Program-made: the position numbers and the translations under genes
NCBI GenBank assembly: GCA_006538405.1
Contig: BJKQ01000006.1
Coordinates: 1,759,001 to 1,823,000 of the forward strand
DNA from: Hansfordia pulvinata
Lineage: Eukaryota > Ascomycota > Sordariomycetes > Xylariales
Direction: 5' to 3'
DNA length: 64,000 nt
The notes under the pieces: model-generated
The model's input: only the letters and a program-made list of their open reading frames with translations
Told to the model about the DNA's origin: nothing
Databases searched by the model: none
Shown: in pieces, positions 33,675 through 46,100 of the stretch
How positions within the stretch are numbered: the stretch's first letter is position 1
How the letters are laid out: each line of letters begins with the position of its first letter

Positions 33675-35575
33675 CTACCGCCCGCCATCCCAGACGTTGC
33701 GGAATGCGTCCTCCTCGCCAAGCCCACGCATCGGCGCTCGTTCGCCGCCCTCGCCGCCCTCGTTCACATCTGTCGCGGCCCCGTCTCCGGACGTCTCCCA
33801 GTGCGTCGATTCTTCGGCGACGGGCGACGGGCCCGAGTGGCTCCCGGGTGTGGGCTGGCCAGCCTCAAAGGTCAAATCTTCTTCTTCCGCCTCCTCTTCT
33901 AGTATCTGGGGATCCGCCGTTGTGAGGCTCGGCTTCCCTAACGGCCCGTTGGCCTGGGAATCTTTCGACGCCTGTGCGGTGGGCTCGGCTTGCTCGGGTC
34001 GGGGATCCGCGACTGGAGCTGGCTCTGACAGGGCCTGCTTGCCCTTACCCTTGCCCTTGCCCTTCTGCTTCTTCGGCAGCACGGACTGCGCGCTTGGCAC
34101 GGTTTGGGCCTTGGGGCGGTTGCTCACGCTCGTCGAAGAGAGGGAGCGGGTAACATTCCAAGCCCCCGAGCTGGCCTGGTAAGCCGTGGAAGGTGTGTTG
34201 ACCCAGCGATCTCGTGACGGGACATTGGCGGTAATCACAGGATACTTCTGGGCTGTCAGCTGTTGATTCAAGGGTGCATGTCGCCATTGGGGGCAGAGTA
34301 ACTCACGTTCCAGTCCCCGAATTCCAGTTCCCGCGCCTTATCGAAAAGACGCTCATCAAATTGATCGATGTTGAAGTCTTCTATTTCGCCGTCGGCATAT
34401 CGGGGATTCGGATTATTTGTGCCGCTGGGGCCCCCTTCGGAGTTGAGCAGAGGCGTGTTGGCGGTCATTTCACCCCGCACCTCGCCCGGTTTCGGGATCC
34501 AGTACTTCGCTTCGCCACCCCGTTTGTATCGCATCCCTTCCTTCAGCCGTGCAAATCGAGAACCTGAGTCTTCGTGCGCAATGATCTTGCCCTGCGAGTC
34601 GAATACCCGGTAGCTGTACTGGTCGCCCCGGAACGTGTCCTTGGAGTCTTCAATAAGGTCCACAACACCGAAAGCATCTCTGGCGGCGAACTTGACTGGG
34701 AGCCTGGCGGAGGAGACGGTGTTGTCCGCATAGTCGTGCCAGGAGAAAGCGTACCAGTGAGCGACGGCGAAGATGGGCATTTCGATACAAATCAAGGCAT
34801 CCTGTATGGCCGCGGCAAGGTTGTCCGAGGTGTAGCCCTGGACATCATCGGGGATGGCCCCCAGCCAAACCAGGATGGACAAGAAGAAGCCTTGCCAGTA
34901 GGAGGCGAAGATGATGAGCTTGATGCACAAGAACTTGGGCACGGGGCGGAAAGGCTGCAGGTCGTTGTGCATGCAAACCCAGAAGAGGCCGAGCGAGTAG
35001 AGACTGACAGTGACGCTGACGTTGTAGATGATGCCGCTCCACAGGTACCCAGAGCTGAGGCCGATGTATCCCTCTTGGTAGGTGCCAGTCGCCTTCATGA
35101 TGATGGCGGTCAGAGCCAGGATGGGCTTGAGCCACGCGTACTGGAGAATGCCCCGCTTCAGGGCGAGGAAAGTATGAGGGTCCGAAATGTCAACCTTGGA
35201 GAGGACGTGGTTGAGAGGCCAGAGGTGGTGGACGGGGGCGCGGCCGTGGGTCATGATGATGAGGGCGCGCTCGCCCTGCATGTAGTTGATGAGGAGCTGG
35301 AAGAAGGTGTAGATGGTGAAGGCTTCGTAGATGTCGCGGATCGGATCGAGGAACTGGGCGGCGGTTGTCGAGACCATGCTGACCCAGGAGCTGATGGAAT
35401 AGATTGGCACCATGAGGAGAATACGGATGACATATCGCTGGAGCAGGGGCTTGCGATAGTTCTTGAGCTGGAACCATATCGAAACAACAGACAGGAAGGT
35501 GGCGGCGAGTGAAAAGACGCCCGCGACGACGGTGGTGGCGTAGGTAAACTTCTGGCCAGTGCCTCCGGCCATCAT
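33675..35575 (-). CDS. TMEM184/Ost-alpha family membrane protein (Hfl1-like)
   Basis: Exons 34307-35575 and 33675-34259. The 47-nt intron (GTGAGT...CAACAG) joins FGDWN to LTAQKYPVITAN. Product 617 residues. The start at MMAGGTGQKF is the only ATG ahead of TM1; the frame upstream opens only at GTG. Seven hydrophobic segments fit the family: TM1 (VVAGVFSLAATFLSVVSIW), TM2 (YVIRILLMVPIYSISSWVS), TM3 (AFTIYTFFQLLINYMQGE), then pairs around KPILALTAIIM, VSVTVSLYSLGLFW, IIFASYWQGFFLSIL and ICIEMPIFAVAHWYAF. The family signature PVHHLWPLNHVL lies in the first cytoplasmic half. The long soluble tail (about 270 residues) is acidic with a GKGKGKGK stretch. Relatives include yeast vacuolar Hfl1, which binds Atg8, and animal TMEM184. 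A vacuolar location is likely; transport substrate unknown. It is divergent from CSF1. Confidence 0.85.
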
Positions 35576-37104
35576 GGCGGGCGGGCTGCCGGGCGCAGCT
35601 GGCTGGGCGCGGTATCGTCGGTGGGTGTTGCGGCGGCGGAGGGCCGGGCGCAAGAAGCCGCGAGGTTGAGCCACGAAGGTGAAGCGCGGTCGAGGCGAGC
35701 GTGGTCAGGTGCCCATGGCCCAAGGCAAGGTCGACGTCGTAGAGGATAGCGCCGGTTGGTCGAGGTGAGAGGGCGCACGTGCCTTGCGAGTGGATGGACA
35801 GAGGTCGCAGTGGTGCATGTGGTGGTGTAGCTTGGAGTCTCGAAGAGTGCTGGCTGCTGGCACATATCAAATGGATGCGTGACGTGCCTGCCGACTGCGT
35901 ACACGCACGCATCTGGTTCCCACATGCATCCAGATGTACATGTAAGGTGGGCTGCTGCTGTTTGTACCTTGCACTGGAAATTGCGTACAGGCACCTCGGG
36001 CTTGCGCGTACATGGACACGAATGAGCCCACTCACCCGCTTAGCATTCGTAGCGGTACCCCATCGCAAAGCTCCATGACTTTGGACCCTGCAGACTACCC
36101 CGGCGGGTCCGGATACCTAGCAATGGGGCTTGCTTGTGAGTGTTCCTCTTGGCCGCTGGCATCCATCATTGAGGCGCTGGGTTCATGTACTTGCAGTACC
36201 TTAGCGATTAAGGAGTAGACGGCGTCCTCTCCTCAGCAGCTACCTCGAGAGCCTGGCTGCTGTCCTGAGCAAGAGGGAGAGCACTCATGTCCCCATCAGG
36301 CGACAAGGCGAGCTTGCTCTCGCTGCCGTGCGAGTGTACTGGCATCCACCATTGCTCCGTGACAATTGATAGACCACAGGCCGGAGCTCCTGGTCCTACG
36401 AAATGTACCTACGGCACCTAATGCGTGGACCTAAGGTACGAGCACCTACTCGTAACGCAAATGGTGCTAGCCTTACATGTATTAGGTACCTAGATATTAC
36501 CCGATCAACAGGTGGTAGATACATAGAGGTGCCCCAGCACGCCTAGCAAGCCTTACGTTAGTGGGTGGACTAACCATTACGTACGAGTACTGCTTGCCTC
36601 CCTCCCGCTATGGGGTCTCGTCATTACGGCCAGGCGCGGTGCGCGGTAGTCGCATGCCGAGATAATAATTTGGCTTCGGGATAGCCTCAACCTGCCTGCT
36701 CAGTCCTCGAGTTTGCCTTCCCACCCCCACTTACACCTTGCGCCAGCGCTTCGCCGCTGTTGTCCTCGGATTTGTCTCAATTGTACAGAACTTCAACGAC
36801 GATACTCGTTCATGTCCATAATTGTAATAACACCACCGTTTCCGACCCTGTTCCAGCCTCGATTTATCCTCGAGAATCTACGCGCCCCTTAATTGCCCGC
36901 CGCCTTGCCGCCACCAGCAGCTCCCCAAAGCCGCCGCTTTTCGCCAAACGACATTCGATTCCTCCTTCAAACCGCCCCCCTGCACAACCTACGATTTTAC
37001 GACGTCAAGCACGGTCATGCGTTCATGCCCAAAGACCCGGCCGTAACTCGCACGCCTCACGAACATGAACCCAGCGCCCACTGCGACCCCCAGGAGGAGA
37101 CAAG
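35576..37104. other. Divergent intergenic region, TMEM184-like / CSF1
   Basis: 1.5 kb presumably with both promoters. TACTCGTA at 36447, TACGAGTA at 36582, and TATTAGGTACCTAGATA at about 36479-36495. A minus-strand ORF at 35190-36068 mostly shadows the TMEM184 gene. Confidence 0.5.
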
Positions 37105-40100
37105 ATGGCCGACGTTGGAAGACCCGGGTCTGACTACGATCCCTGGCGCAACTTTAATGCCACCTTCACGGCGTACATGATAGTATCGGGGGTCTTGGCC
37201 GTCTTCTTCCTATTGTACTTCAACCGCGTCTTCGCCTCCGTCGTATCCTACGCCATCCGAACCTACACCTGGCACCAGTACCGCGTCTACATCGATTTCC
37301 AGGCTCTCCAGGTCTCCCTTCTCGGCGGTCGTATCTTCTTCACGGGTCTTCGCTACCATGGCAATAACGAGACAATCCGCGCCCAGATGGGCCACATCAC
37401 CTGGTCCTACTGGCTTCGCCGTGTCCGCGACGTCGACATGCACGAACGGCGCGATGATCTTGGCGCCGCCACCTCCGATCCCGACAGAGCAGCTTCCAAG
37501 CTACCGTGCCGCCTTAACGTCGCCTTGTCGGGCCTGGAATGGTTTGTGTACAACCGGAGTGAGGCGTACGAGTCGATACTGCGGGAGATGACCCAGCCCG
37601 TCGACCGCGACCACGACAAGCCGGGCTCTGCCAGCTCCCGAGAAAAAAACCCCAGCAGACCCCGCCAGCGCCTACATAAGGCCCCTGGAACAGCCAGATC
37701 ATCCCGCGACATCGGGGAAAGCGACAAAGACGCTCTTGAGGGTCGGCCCACTGGCTCCTCGGGCCCCAACCCATCACTACCCCCAAGTCGTGGCAGCTCT
37801 ACAGGCGGCCGGCAGGATCTTCCCATGATGCTTCAGCTTTTCCCTGTCCATATAGAGTGCACGAAAGCTGCCATGGTCATGACCAACGAAAACACAAAAG
37901 CAGTCTTCATCGCTAAGGTCTCTTCAATGTCCGGGGACATAGATGCCTCCGACTCCCCCTCGTCCGATGACCTCTACAGACAGCTGATCAAGCTGCGTTT
38001 TGAACACCCGGTTGTCGAATTACGCGAAAACGAAGAATGCCGCGAAGATCAGCTTGCCAGGGCCGTCAAGGAACAGCAGGCTACCCTGAAGGCTGAACCG
38101 CCCCCCAACCGCCCCTTCTTTCGGCGGCAACGTCGGAGAATGGCCGGCCAGCTTCGCAATCTGCTTCCATACTGGAGGAAATCCGTCGAGTCCTTCTCGG
38201 TCGATTCCAGGAATGCAAGGGGCGTCAACGAGGCGCGGATTCCCGGTTTTCATCATTGGCAGGGCCTGACAAGATACCTCAACGATGGCGAGGAAGATGA
38301 CAAGCTCCGTTGGTCCTCCGTCGAATATGCCGCTGTCCCCACCATTCTGGACAGCCCCGAAGCTCATATGACCTTGTACTGGGACGCACCCGGACTAGTT
38401 TCTCCAGATGGAGACTCAGGGCTGTCATCGAAAGAAGACGACGACTCGACCGGTATCAATGGCTCCACTGCTCCGGCTTGGGCGATACGTCTCTCAATAC
38501 AAGGCGGTTTGATCAACTATGGCCCGTGGACTGATCGGCTGCGGGCTGACCTGCAGCGAGTATTCTTCCCCGGCATTTCCAAAGATGCCGTGCCAGCGCA
38601 GAAGCTGCCAGTGGGAGCTGCCCGAGTGCCCACCAAGTTCAATTTCTACATTGAGCTGGATGAAGAAGTCATCGTGCGAGTCCCAACCCGAGAGGACTCG
38701 AAGAACTGGAAATGGAAGAAAGAGGCGGCAGCTCTTTCGCGCCACAGACAACAAGAGCGTAAAGGCGACCGAGTCCCCGCCACAAAGACCACAGCCAGCA
38801 CTGCGCAGCAGCGTCCATACGGCTGGCTGGACATCAAAGTGGCCGCCAACGCCACCGTTACCTATTCCATGGATATGCTTGCAGGGCCTGCGGGGTATGC
38901 GAATGCCTTGACCGTCGACCTTCCATCAACCGAGGTGTCTACAAGCGTGAATCAAGAACTGCTCTGGCGATCAGGAGTGCAGCGCATTTCTTGTGATCTC
39001 TCTGCGCCACTTGGCTGGAACACGCTCCGCACCTGGCGCTTTGACATTGCCAGCAATGATATGGAGTTGTACCTCCTCCGGGATCACATATTCTTGCTCG
39101 TGGATTTGATCGATGATTGGGGAAGCGGACCTCCGGCCGAGTATCTCACGTTCACGCCTTTCAAATACGTCGTCGACTTGCAGCTCCGAAACCTGAAGCT
39201 GTACCTGAACGTCAATGATGCCAACATCGTCACCAATCCCACCGATTTTGAGGACAACACCTACTTGATTGTTTCCAGCCCACACCTGACCGCGAAATCT
39301 TGCATCTCGCTGGACACTTTCCGCCCAAGCAAGAACTCAGTGCCTTTTGATGTCGAGGCTGAGGAGTTTGCGATCGACTTGCACACGCCTCCTTGGAATA
39401 CGCAAGCAACGTTTCTCAACTCCAACGAGATCGGGCGCCTCGACAAACTGACCGCCGACGGCAGATACCACTATAATGCCGTCACCTCCACAGCCAATAC
39501 TGACACTTTGGAGCTCAATGTCAGCGCAAAGTCTCCCTCGGCCTATCTCTATGGATTCTTGGTCCGTTACTTCTTGCAAATGAAAGATAACTATTTTGGC
39601 GACTACGTGCACTTTCAAACGCTCGATGAATATCAGGAAGGACTTCGCATTGAAGTGGAGGACCCCGAAGCTGCGTTAGCCAGCCGCCCACCACCCAAGA
39701 AATCGAATGACTTGGACGTGATGTTGAGTGTTCAAACCGAGGATCCCAGAGTGCTACTACCAGTCAATCTCTTTTCGGCTCAGAGATTCGTCGCAATCGA
39801 GCTGGCCACTCTGTCCGCCGACTTGCGCTTCACCAATTACTACATGGACCTTGATCTGTGCCTCAGCCCCCTGAGCCTCTCCTCGGGCAACAACGACAGC
39901 GGCGCAAGAAGTCCCATGAGCGCATCAACTAGCACGGCGATCTTCGTTGACGGCATCAATGTTTATGGTCATCGTCTATTTGGATTGCCGCCGACTGAAC
40001 CCACCTACCTTTGCAATTGGGATATATCTGTGGGTGCCGTCACTGGCGATTGCTCGGTCGAGTTCCTCACTGCGCTCATGGGGGGCGCGAGGGCTTTTGC

Positions 40101-43100
40101 GTTCTCACTCGATGACGATGAAAACTCCTTGATTCAGCAGTCCTCCATCGTAGTTCACGATGTGACGTTTCTGCGGATCTTCGTTGCCTCCGTTCAGATT
40201 TGGCTGCACGTGGAAGAGGCTGCATTCTGGCTGCGCAGTGGATCTATCGACGTCAATTTCAACGACTGGGCGAGGACACACTACTCCAAGCGTGCAGAAA
40301 TTCAAGCCCCTGAACTCGAGATAGCGTGCGTCAACTCCGACTCGGCAGCGCGGCACAAGTTCAGACCGAATGTCCAGCTACAAACAGACGCTTTCTTCCG
40401 GACAAGCATTCAATTCTCTCTGATTGGAAGGAAACATAACTTTGCGGAGGCACGGCGTTTACAACAGGAACTCATCAGGCACCACGACCAGAGGACCCAT
40501 CGCACCGATTTCTTGCTGTTGCCAGGCATGGCCCACGGTGCCACGACAGAAGCTGTAGAGCCCCCAGCTCAGAGCGTGCCGATGGTGCCACAGCCGACTG
40601 TCACAAAACCTGAAAGGAGCGACAAGGGGTCCCTCTTATCCCGTGCTACTTCCAGAAACCCCAGGAAGTCCAGTCGCAAGGCCTCCTTTTTGTCTCTTTC
40701 CAGCTCCAGTAGCGCAAGTACGCGGAGGGGCACATCGCTAAAATCTGCCCAGCGCTACGGCTCAGATGTCCAGTCCAGAGCCGAGTCAATGCGTCCCCAT
40801 GAAGTCGACGGAACCGCTCGTGTCCCATCGCGCAGGTACTCTTCATCCACGGGTCGCCAATCAGCGTTCCACAGCATCTACGAAGATGCAGTCGACCGGC
40901 ACGAGGCTGCATATGCCAGCATGGCCTTCTCGAGCCAGTTTTCTTGTCCGTGCTTCCCTCTGGAAGGTGTGATACCGCATATCGAAGAGAACATATTTCG
41001 AGTCGTTGGAAATGACGGGACTTCTCACGGGTCCATACCCAACACTCAATTCGAACTCAACGATGTGGATCCGGGTTTGCTTCGAGATGATGCTGCCCAC
41101 CAAAGCTTGATCCTGGAGCTTCCATCTGGGATGAATGCGTTTATGAATGCTTCCGCCTTGGAGCACGTGGCGTCACTTATCGCAGCGCTACAGCCGACAG
41201 ACCCAGAGGACATTCTCGACGCGTTGCAAGTCTCGGCCATGGACGGCATCTCAGAAATGCAGAAGCAACGCAAGGTCAAGAAAGACATGACAGACTTCAC
41301 AATACGCCTTCCGCATGCCAACTTTCGCTTCCTCAACTCGTCAGCTTTGGACTCGGCCAAGCCTCCCAGCAATGAACAAGACCAGTACGATGCGTCACTG
41401 AGGTCTCTGTGCTTCATCGCACGTTTGGAGTCGGACGTGGAGAAGTCGGACGTGGAGCCTGCGCCTGTCAGCAAGCGCTTTTCCTTCCACGTGCGGCTAG
41501 ATTCAGCCGAGGTCTCTGCCGCCGAGCGGCTCAGTGGCCTGGATGAGACGCAAGCTGCCGTGAAAGCCAGCATTGATCGTCTTATGGTGTCTATGGGCTC
41601 TGGGGACGTGACATATCTTGATCTGGATGTCGGGGCACTGCGAACAATGTCATCGTCGGGTAAGATCGAGTTCCTGGCTGCTCTTATCCATCGAACAAAT
41701 ACTTTGGCGTCTCGAATGGGGCGAAAGTTCAGCTCGGCTCTTGCTAAAGGCGATGAGCGTGTCCAGCAATTCACCTACCGCGTGATCTCTGAGGGACAAA
41801 GTGCCAGCGACCCTTCATTTTTCAGCCGCCCTTCTGCAGTTCTTCGAGCTGCAGTCGACCAGCTGCGCACCTATGATTCCTGGAAGCTGATCATGCGCCT
41901 CCGCTACATGTGGTTCATCTTGGACAGGGAGACGAAGGAGAACATCTCGTTTGCATGCCTGTATGGCCCACCCGAGCGCGCCCATGATATCAAACAGGAG
42001 GTCATCGGCGCTTTTGAGCAGTGGCGAAGTTGGGATCTGGAAGATCTCGAGCTGTCCGTTCTGCTCACCAACATCTTTGGCAAATCGTCGAGCGCTATGC
42101 CAGAAACCCCGACACCCATACGTGCTCTCGCTAGAATCGACGAGATGCAGTTGATCCTGGACCCTGGCCCGAAGCAAAACCAGATGTTCTGCTCCGATCT
42201 GGCTGTTAGGGTCGAGGAGACGTTGACACAGTCGGAACCAAATGCGGGCGCGACCCCATCCACCCTTAGTTCCTTGATCATGGCCAACATGTATTGTGGA
42301 CAGGCTGGCGTCGACTTCAACTGGGAGCTGTGTGAGCTCGCAGACGATGTGTTGAAGCTCTACAAGACGAGTGACCCGGGTGCCGTGACCGACCGACAAG
42401 CAAAGCCGCCACAGCAGACTCACTTGGCACAGATCAGGAGGTCATTCCATCTGGTCGCCGTGCTGGGCCTTGGCTCCATTCGACTCGAGACCATACATCT
42501 CCTTGCCGAGTCTTACAGCAACAACTTGAAAGTCTCTGCATTGGCTGGGATGGACGAAGCGCAAAGCCTCACAACGTCCAGTCTTCTACTGAGCTGTGAT
42601 TCAACGCTTTCCAAGCTCTTGAGTCACTCCGATTGTCTGCTCGACTTTCGCCTCAGGAAACCCAGTGTGTTTGTTGGGCATGAGCTGCAATCAGATCAGC
42701 ACAGAACGGTGCACACCATCAAGTCAACCGCCAGCAGCCAGGACCTGAAGCTGCTCATCAAACAAGACCCCATCGTGCTCTCTGAAGTGCTCGACCTGGT
42801 CATCAAGGATGAAGTCGCGCAGCTGTATGACCTGCAGAAGCGAATGCCCACCACCGCAGAGCCAACACCCGAAAAGCCCAAGGTGTTAGAGAAGCTATCA
42901 TCTTTCCGGGTGAACCTTGCCATGTTCTTGGATGCATACACGATCTCGGTGCCTCTGTTACGAACTCTCACGTACACAATCTCGGGTATTGTCTCTCGTG
43001 CGACGATGGCTGCGAACTTTGGGAAGGAGATCATCATCGATTTCGATGTCAAGGAGAATTCCCATGACATGCAGATCAATGTCAACAACAAGCCGCAGAG

Positions 43101-46100
43101 TATCTCGCTTCTCCAGATACCCCCCACGAATGGCCGCGTTACGAGCTCAATGGGCGCCGAAGAGCACGCGGTCACCGTCTTTGCCTCACTTGAGCTGGTC
43201 CAGCTGGATGCTTCGGCTGTTTACAGTCTGTTGACTGCTTTAAACCGCCCCGAGATTTCCAACACGATCGATGAACTCCAGCAGCGGGGCCAAATTATCC
43301 AGAAGCATGTCAAGGAAATCTTTGGAGATGGGACGGATTTGCCTGCCACGTCGCCACCATCAAAACAGCCGCAGCAGCTCACGTACCTTGTCCATGGAAC
43401 GTTGGCCGGCATCGAGATCTTCGGCGTCACACCTCTCAAATCGGACAGTGAGCCTGATGCGCGTCTGGTCTTCTGTCTCGGCAGCGTCCATTTCGAGGCT
43501 GCAAACAAGCTTGACCAAGGACCAGTGTTGGAGAATCCCGAAGTCCACATCAACCTTAGACGGATCTTATTCGAGATTGAGAAAGGCACCAGTGATAACA
43601 TGAGGTCTTGCGGCAATGTCTCTTTCGGCGCGCTAATCACCGCAACGTCTCAGGAAATGGAAGACGGGCCAGATCTTCGAGCCTTTGACTTCAGATCTGA
43701 CGCATTCCATGTTAATTTGTCCTCCGACACCGTCTCTACCTTTGTCGACGTGGTTGGTTATATGGGCGACAAGATCAAAGACCTCGACACTTCTCGTGAG
43801 AGAGAGTACTTGCGCAAGTTCCGACAATCCAAACCCAAGATCACGGTCAACAGCGACGAGGAGTCAGAACAAAGTGACATCTTTGATTCATTCCTGGCTT
43901 CCATCACGTACTCGTTTGAGGTACGGAACATTCAGGTGTGCTGGTTGATATCACCCTTCCGGGAAGCCGGACTGGGACAGGAAGACCTGGTTGGCACCCT
44001 CAGCAGGATTGAATTCAACACCCGGCGAAAGAAGACGGCCCAGCTGGTCGTACAAGATCTACAGCTGCAGATGGTGCCACCGGGACAGGACAGGGCCTCT
44101 AGAACCCTCAATTCTGCCCTCCTGCCCGAAATCATCCTGAATCTCGCCTATGTCTCCAACTCGGACACGCGACGACTTGCATTTCAAGCTGTGGGCAAAC
44201 CACTGGACCTTCGCCTGACGTCTGCATTCATTGTCCCCGCTACACACCTGCGAGACTCCATCAACCTGAGCATCGACAACGTCCGTCAAGCTTCTGGCAA
44301 CTGGGCGCCAATCGTATCTTCGAGTAGAGACAAACCAACAACCGAGGCTGCGGAAACAAGACGATCGCTCTTTGGCAGCAAGAGGCTCGAGTCTTTGCTC
44401 GTGGATGCGGACTTCGCCGGCGCCGTGGTCCATCTTTCCGGGAAGAAGCATGGCAAGACGAAACTTGACCCGTCGGCGCGCTCCGGCAAATACGGCCAGT
44501 TCACCGCCGATGAATCTGGCGGCAGCAGTACCGTTTTGCGGACGCCTGGTCTTGCGTGTAAAACGGAGTACAGGGACAATGGACAAGAAGACCCAACGGT
44601 GCATGGAGAGCTCAAGGTCGACGCATCACGCAATATCCTATACCCATCGGTTGTGCCGCTGATACTGGATATCACGTCAAGCATCAAAGAGGTGGTCAGC
44701 AGCGGTAACTCGGAGACGCCCGTCGCCACGCCCGTCAAGCCGACCGCAAAGGCAGCTCAAAGCAACGAGAATGAAGGCGAGAACTTGTTGACAGCCGACC
44801 CAAGCGCTGTACTCGGGCGCGTCAGAATGGACGTCGGAATGCGCATCTGCAGGCAAGAGTTCACTCTCAGTTGTCAGCCCATCGGTCGTGTTGCTGCAAC
44901 GGCTGCTTTCGACGACATCTACATCACTTTCAACACAGTGCATTCGACCGAGCACGGCAACTTCTTCGCGATATCGGCGACCTTCAACAACTTCCAAACG
45001 TCGGTGCAGCACGTGTACTCGCGAGAATCCACAGCCAGCTTTGCAGTCGAGTCGATCGTGCTCTCGCTCATGAACAGCAAGCATGTGAGTGGGACGAGCG
45101 GCGTGTCGGCCATTCTCAAAGTCAGTCCCATGGCCGTCGTAATCAACGCAAAACAGTTGCAGGATTTTCTGCTGTTCCGGGAGATCTGGTACCCGCAAGA
45201 GATCAGACAAACATCAACCGCGCCGCCTCCCAAAGAGACGCCCGATCCGGCCACGCAGGGCCATCTGGTGCAGAAATACCAACAGGTCGCCGCCACGGCA
45301 GCATTCCCCTGGACGGCCACCATCTCCATTGCTGGGCTCGATGTCAACGTGGACCTGGGTCCATCCCTGGGGAAGTCGAGATTCGCCATTGCGGACCTGT
45401 GGGTTTCGTCAAAGAAGACCTCTGACTGGGAGCAAAACCTGTGTCTTGGGTTTGAGAAGATTGGCATTGACTGCACCGGTCGCATGAGCGGCTTCGTTGC
45501 TTTGCGGGACTTCAAGCTCCGCACTTCCATTGAATGGCCGGAGAGGCAGCAGGCCATGAACGAAACGCCCAGGATCCAGGCATCCATCAGCTTCAGCCAG
45601 TTCCAGCTCAAATCTGCTTTCGACTACCAGGCGTTCCTCATTGCCGACATCACATCGTTGAACTTCCTCATGTACAACGTGCGCCAGCAACAGGGAGCCA
45701 TGGCGGACCGCCTGGTCGCAACTTTTGAGGGAGACGCTGTGCAGGTCTTTGGTACAACGACGTCTGCGTCGCAAAGCGTGGCATTATGGCAGGCAGTACA
45801 GCGGCTTATCAACGAGCGCAAGGCCAGCTACGAGACGTCTCTTCGGGATATTGAGAAGTTCATGAAGCGCAAGTCGGCGCCATCTCAAACCCCGGCTCTC
45901 CAAACAAGCCCGAGCAAGCTTGCCCAGACAGCCGCGGCCTCCAAGTCTCCCATCTCTTTGGATACCGACGTGGTGGTGACTCTGAAGGCTCTCAATTTGG
46001 GAGTCTTCCCAAGTACATTCTCGGACCACCAGGTCTTCAAGCTGGAGGCGTCGAATGCACAGGCCAGGTTCGCGGCCAGCATGGAGAGCCGGCGCGTCCA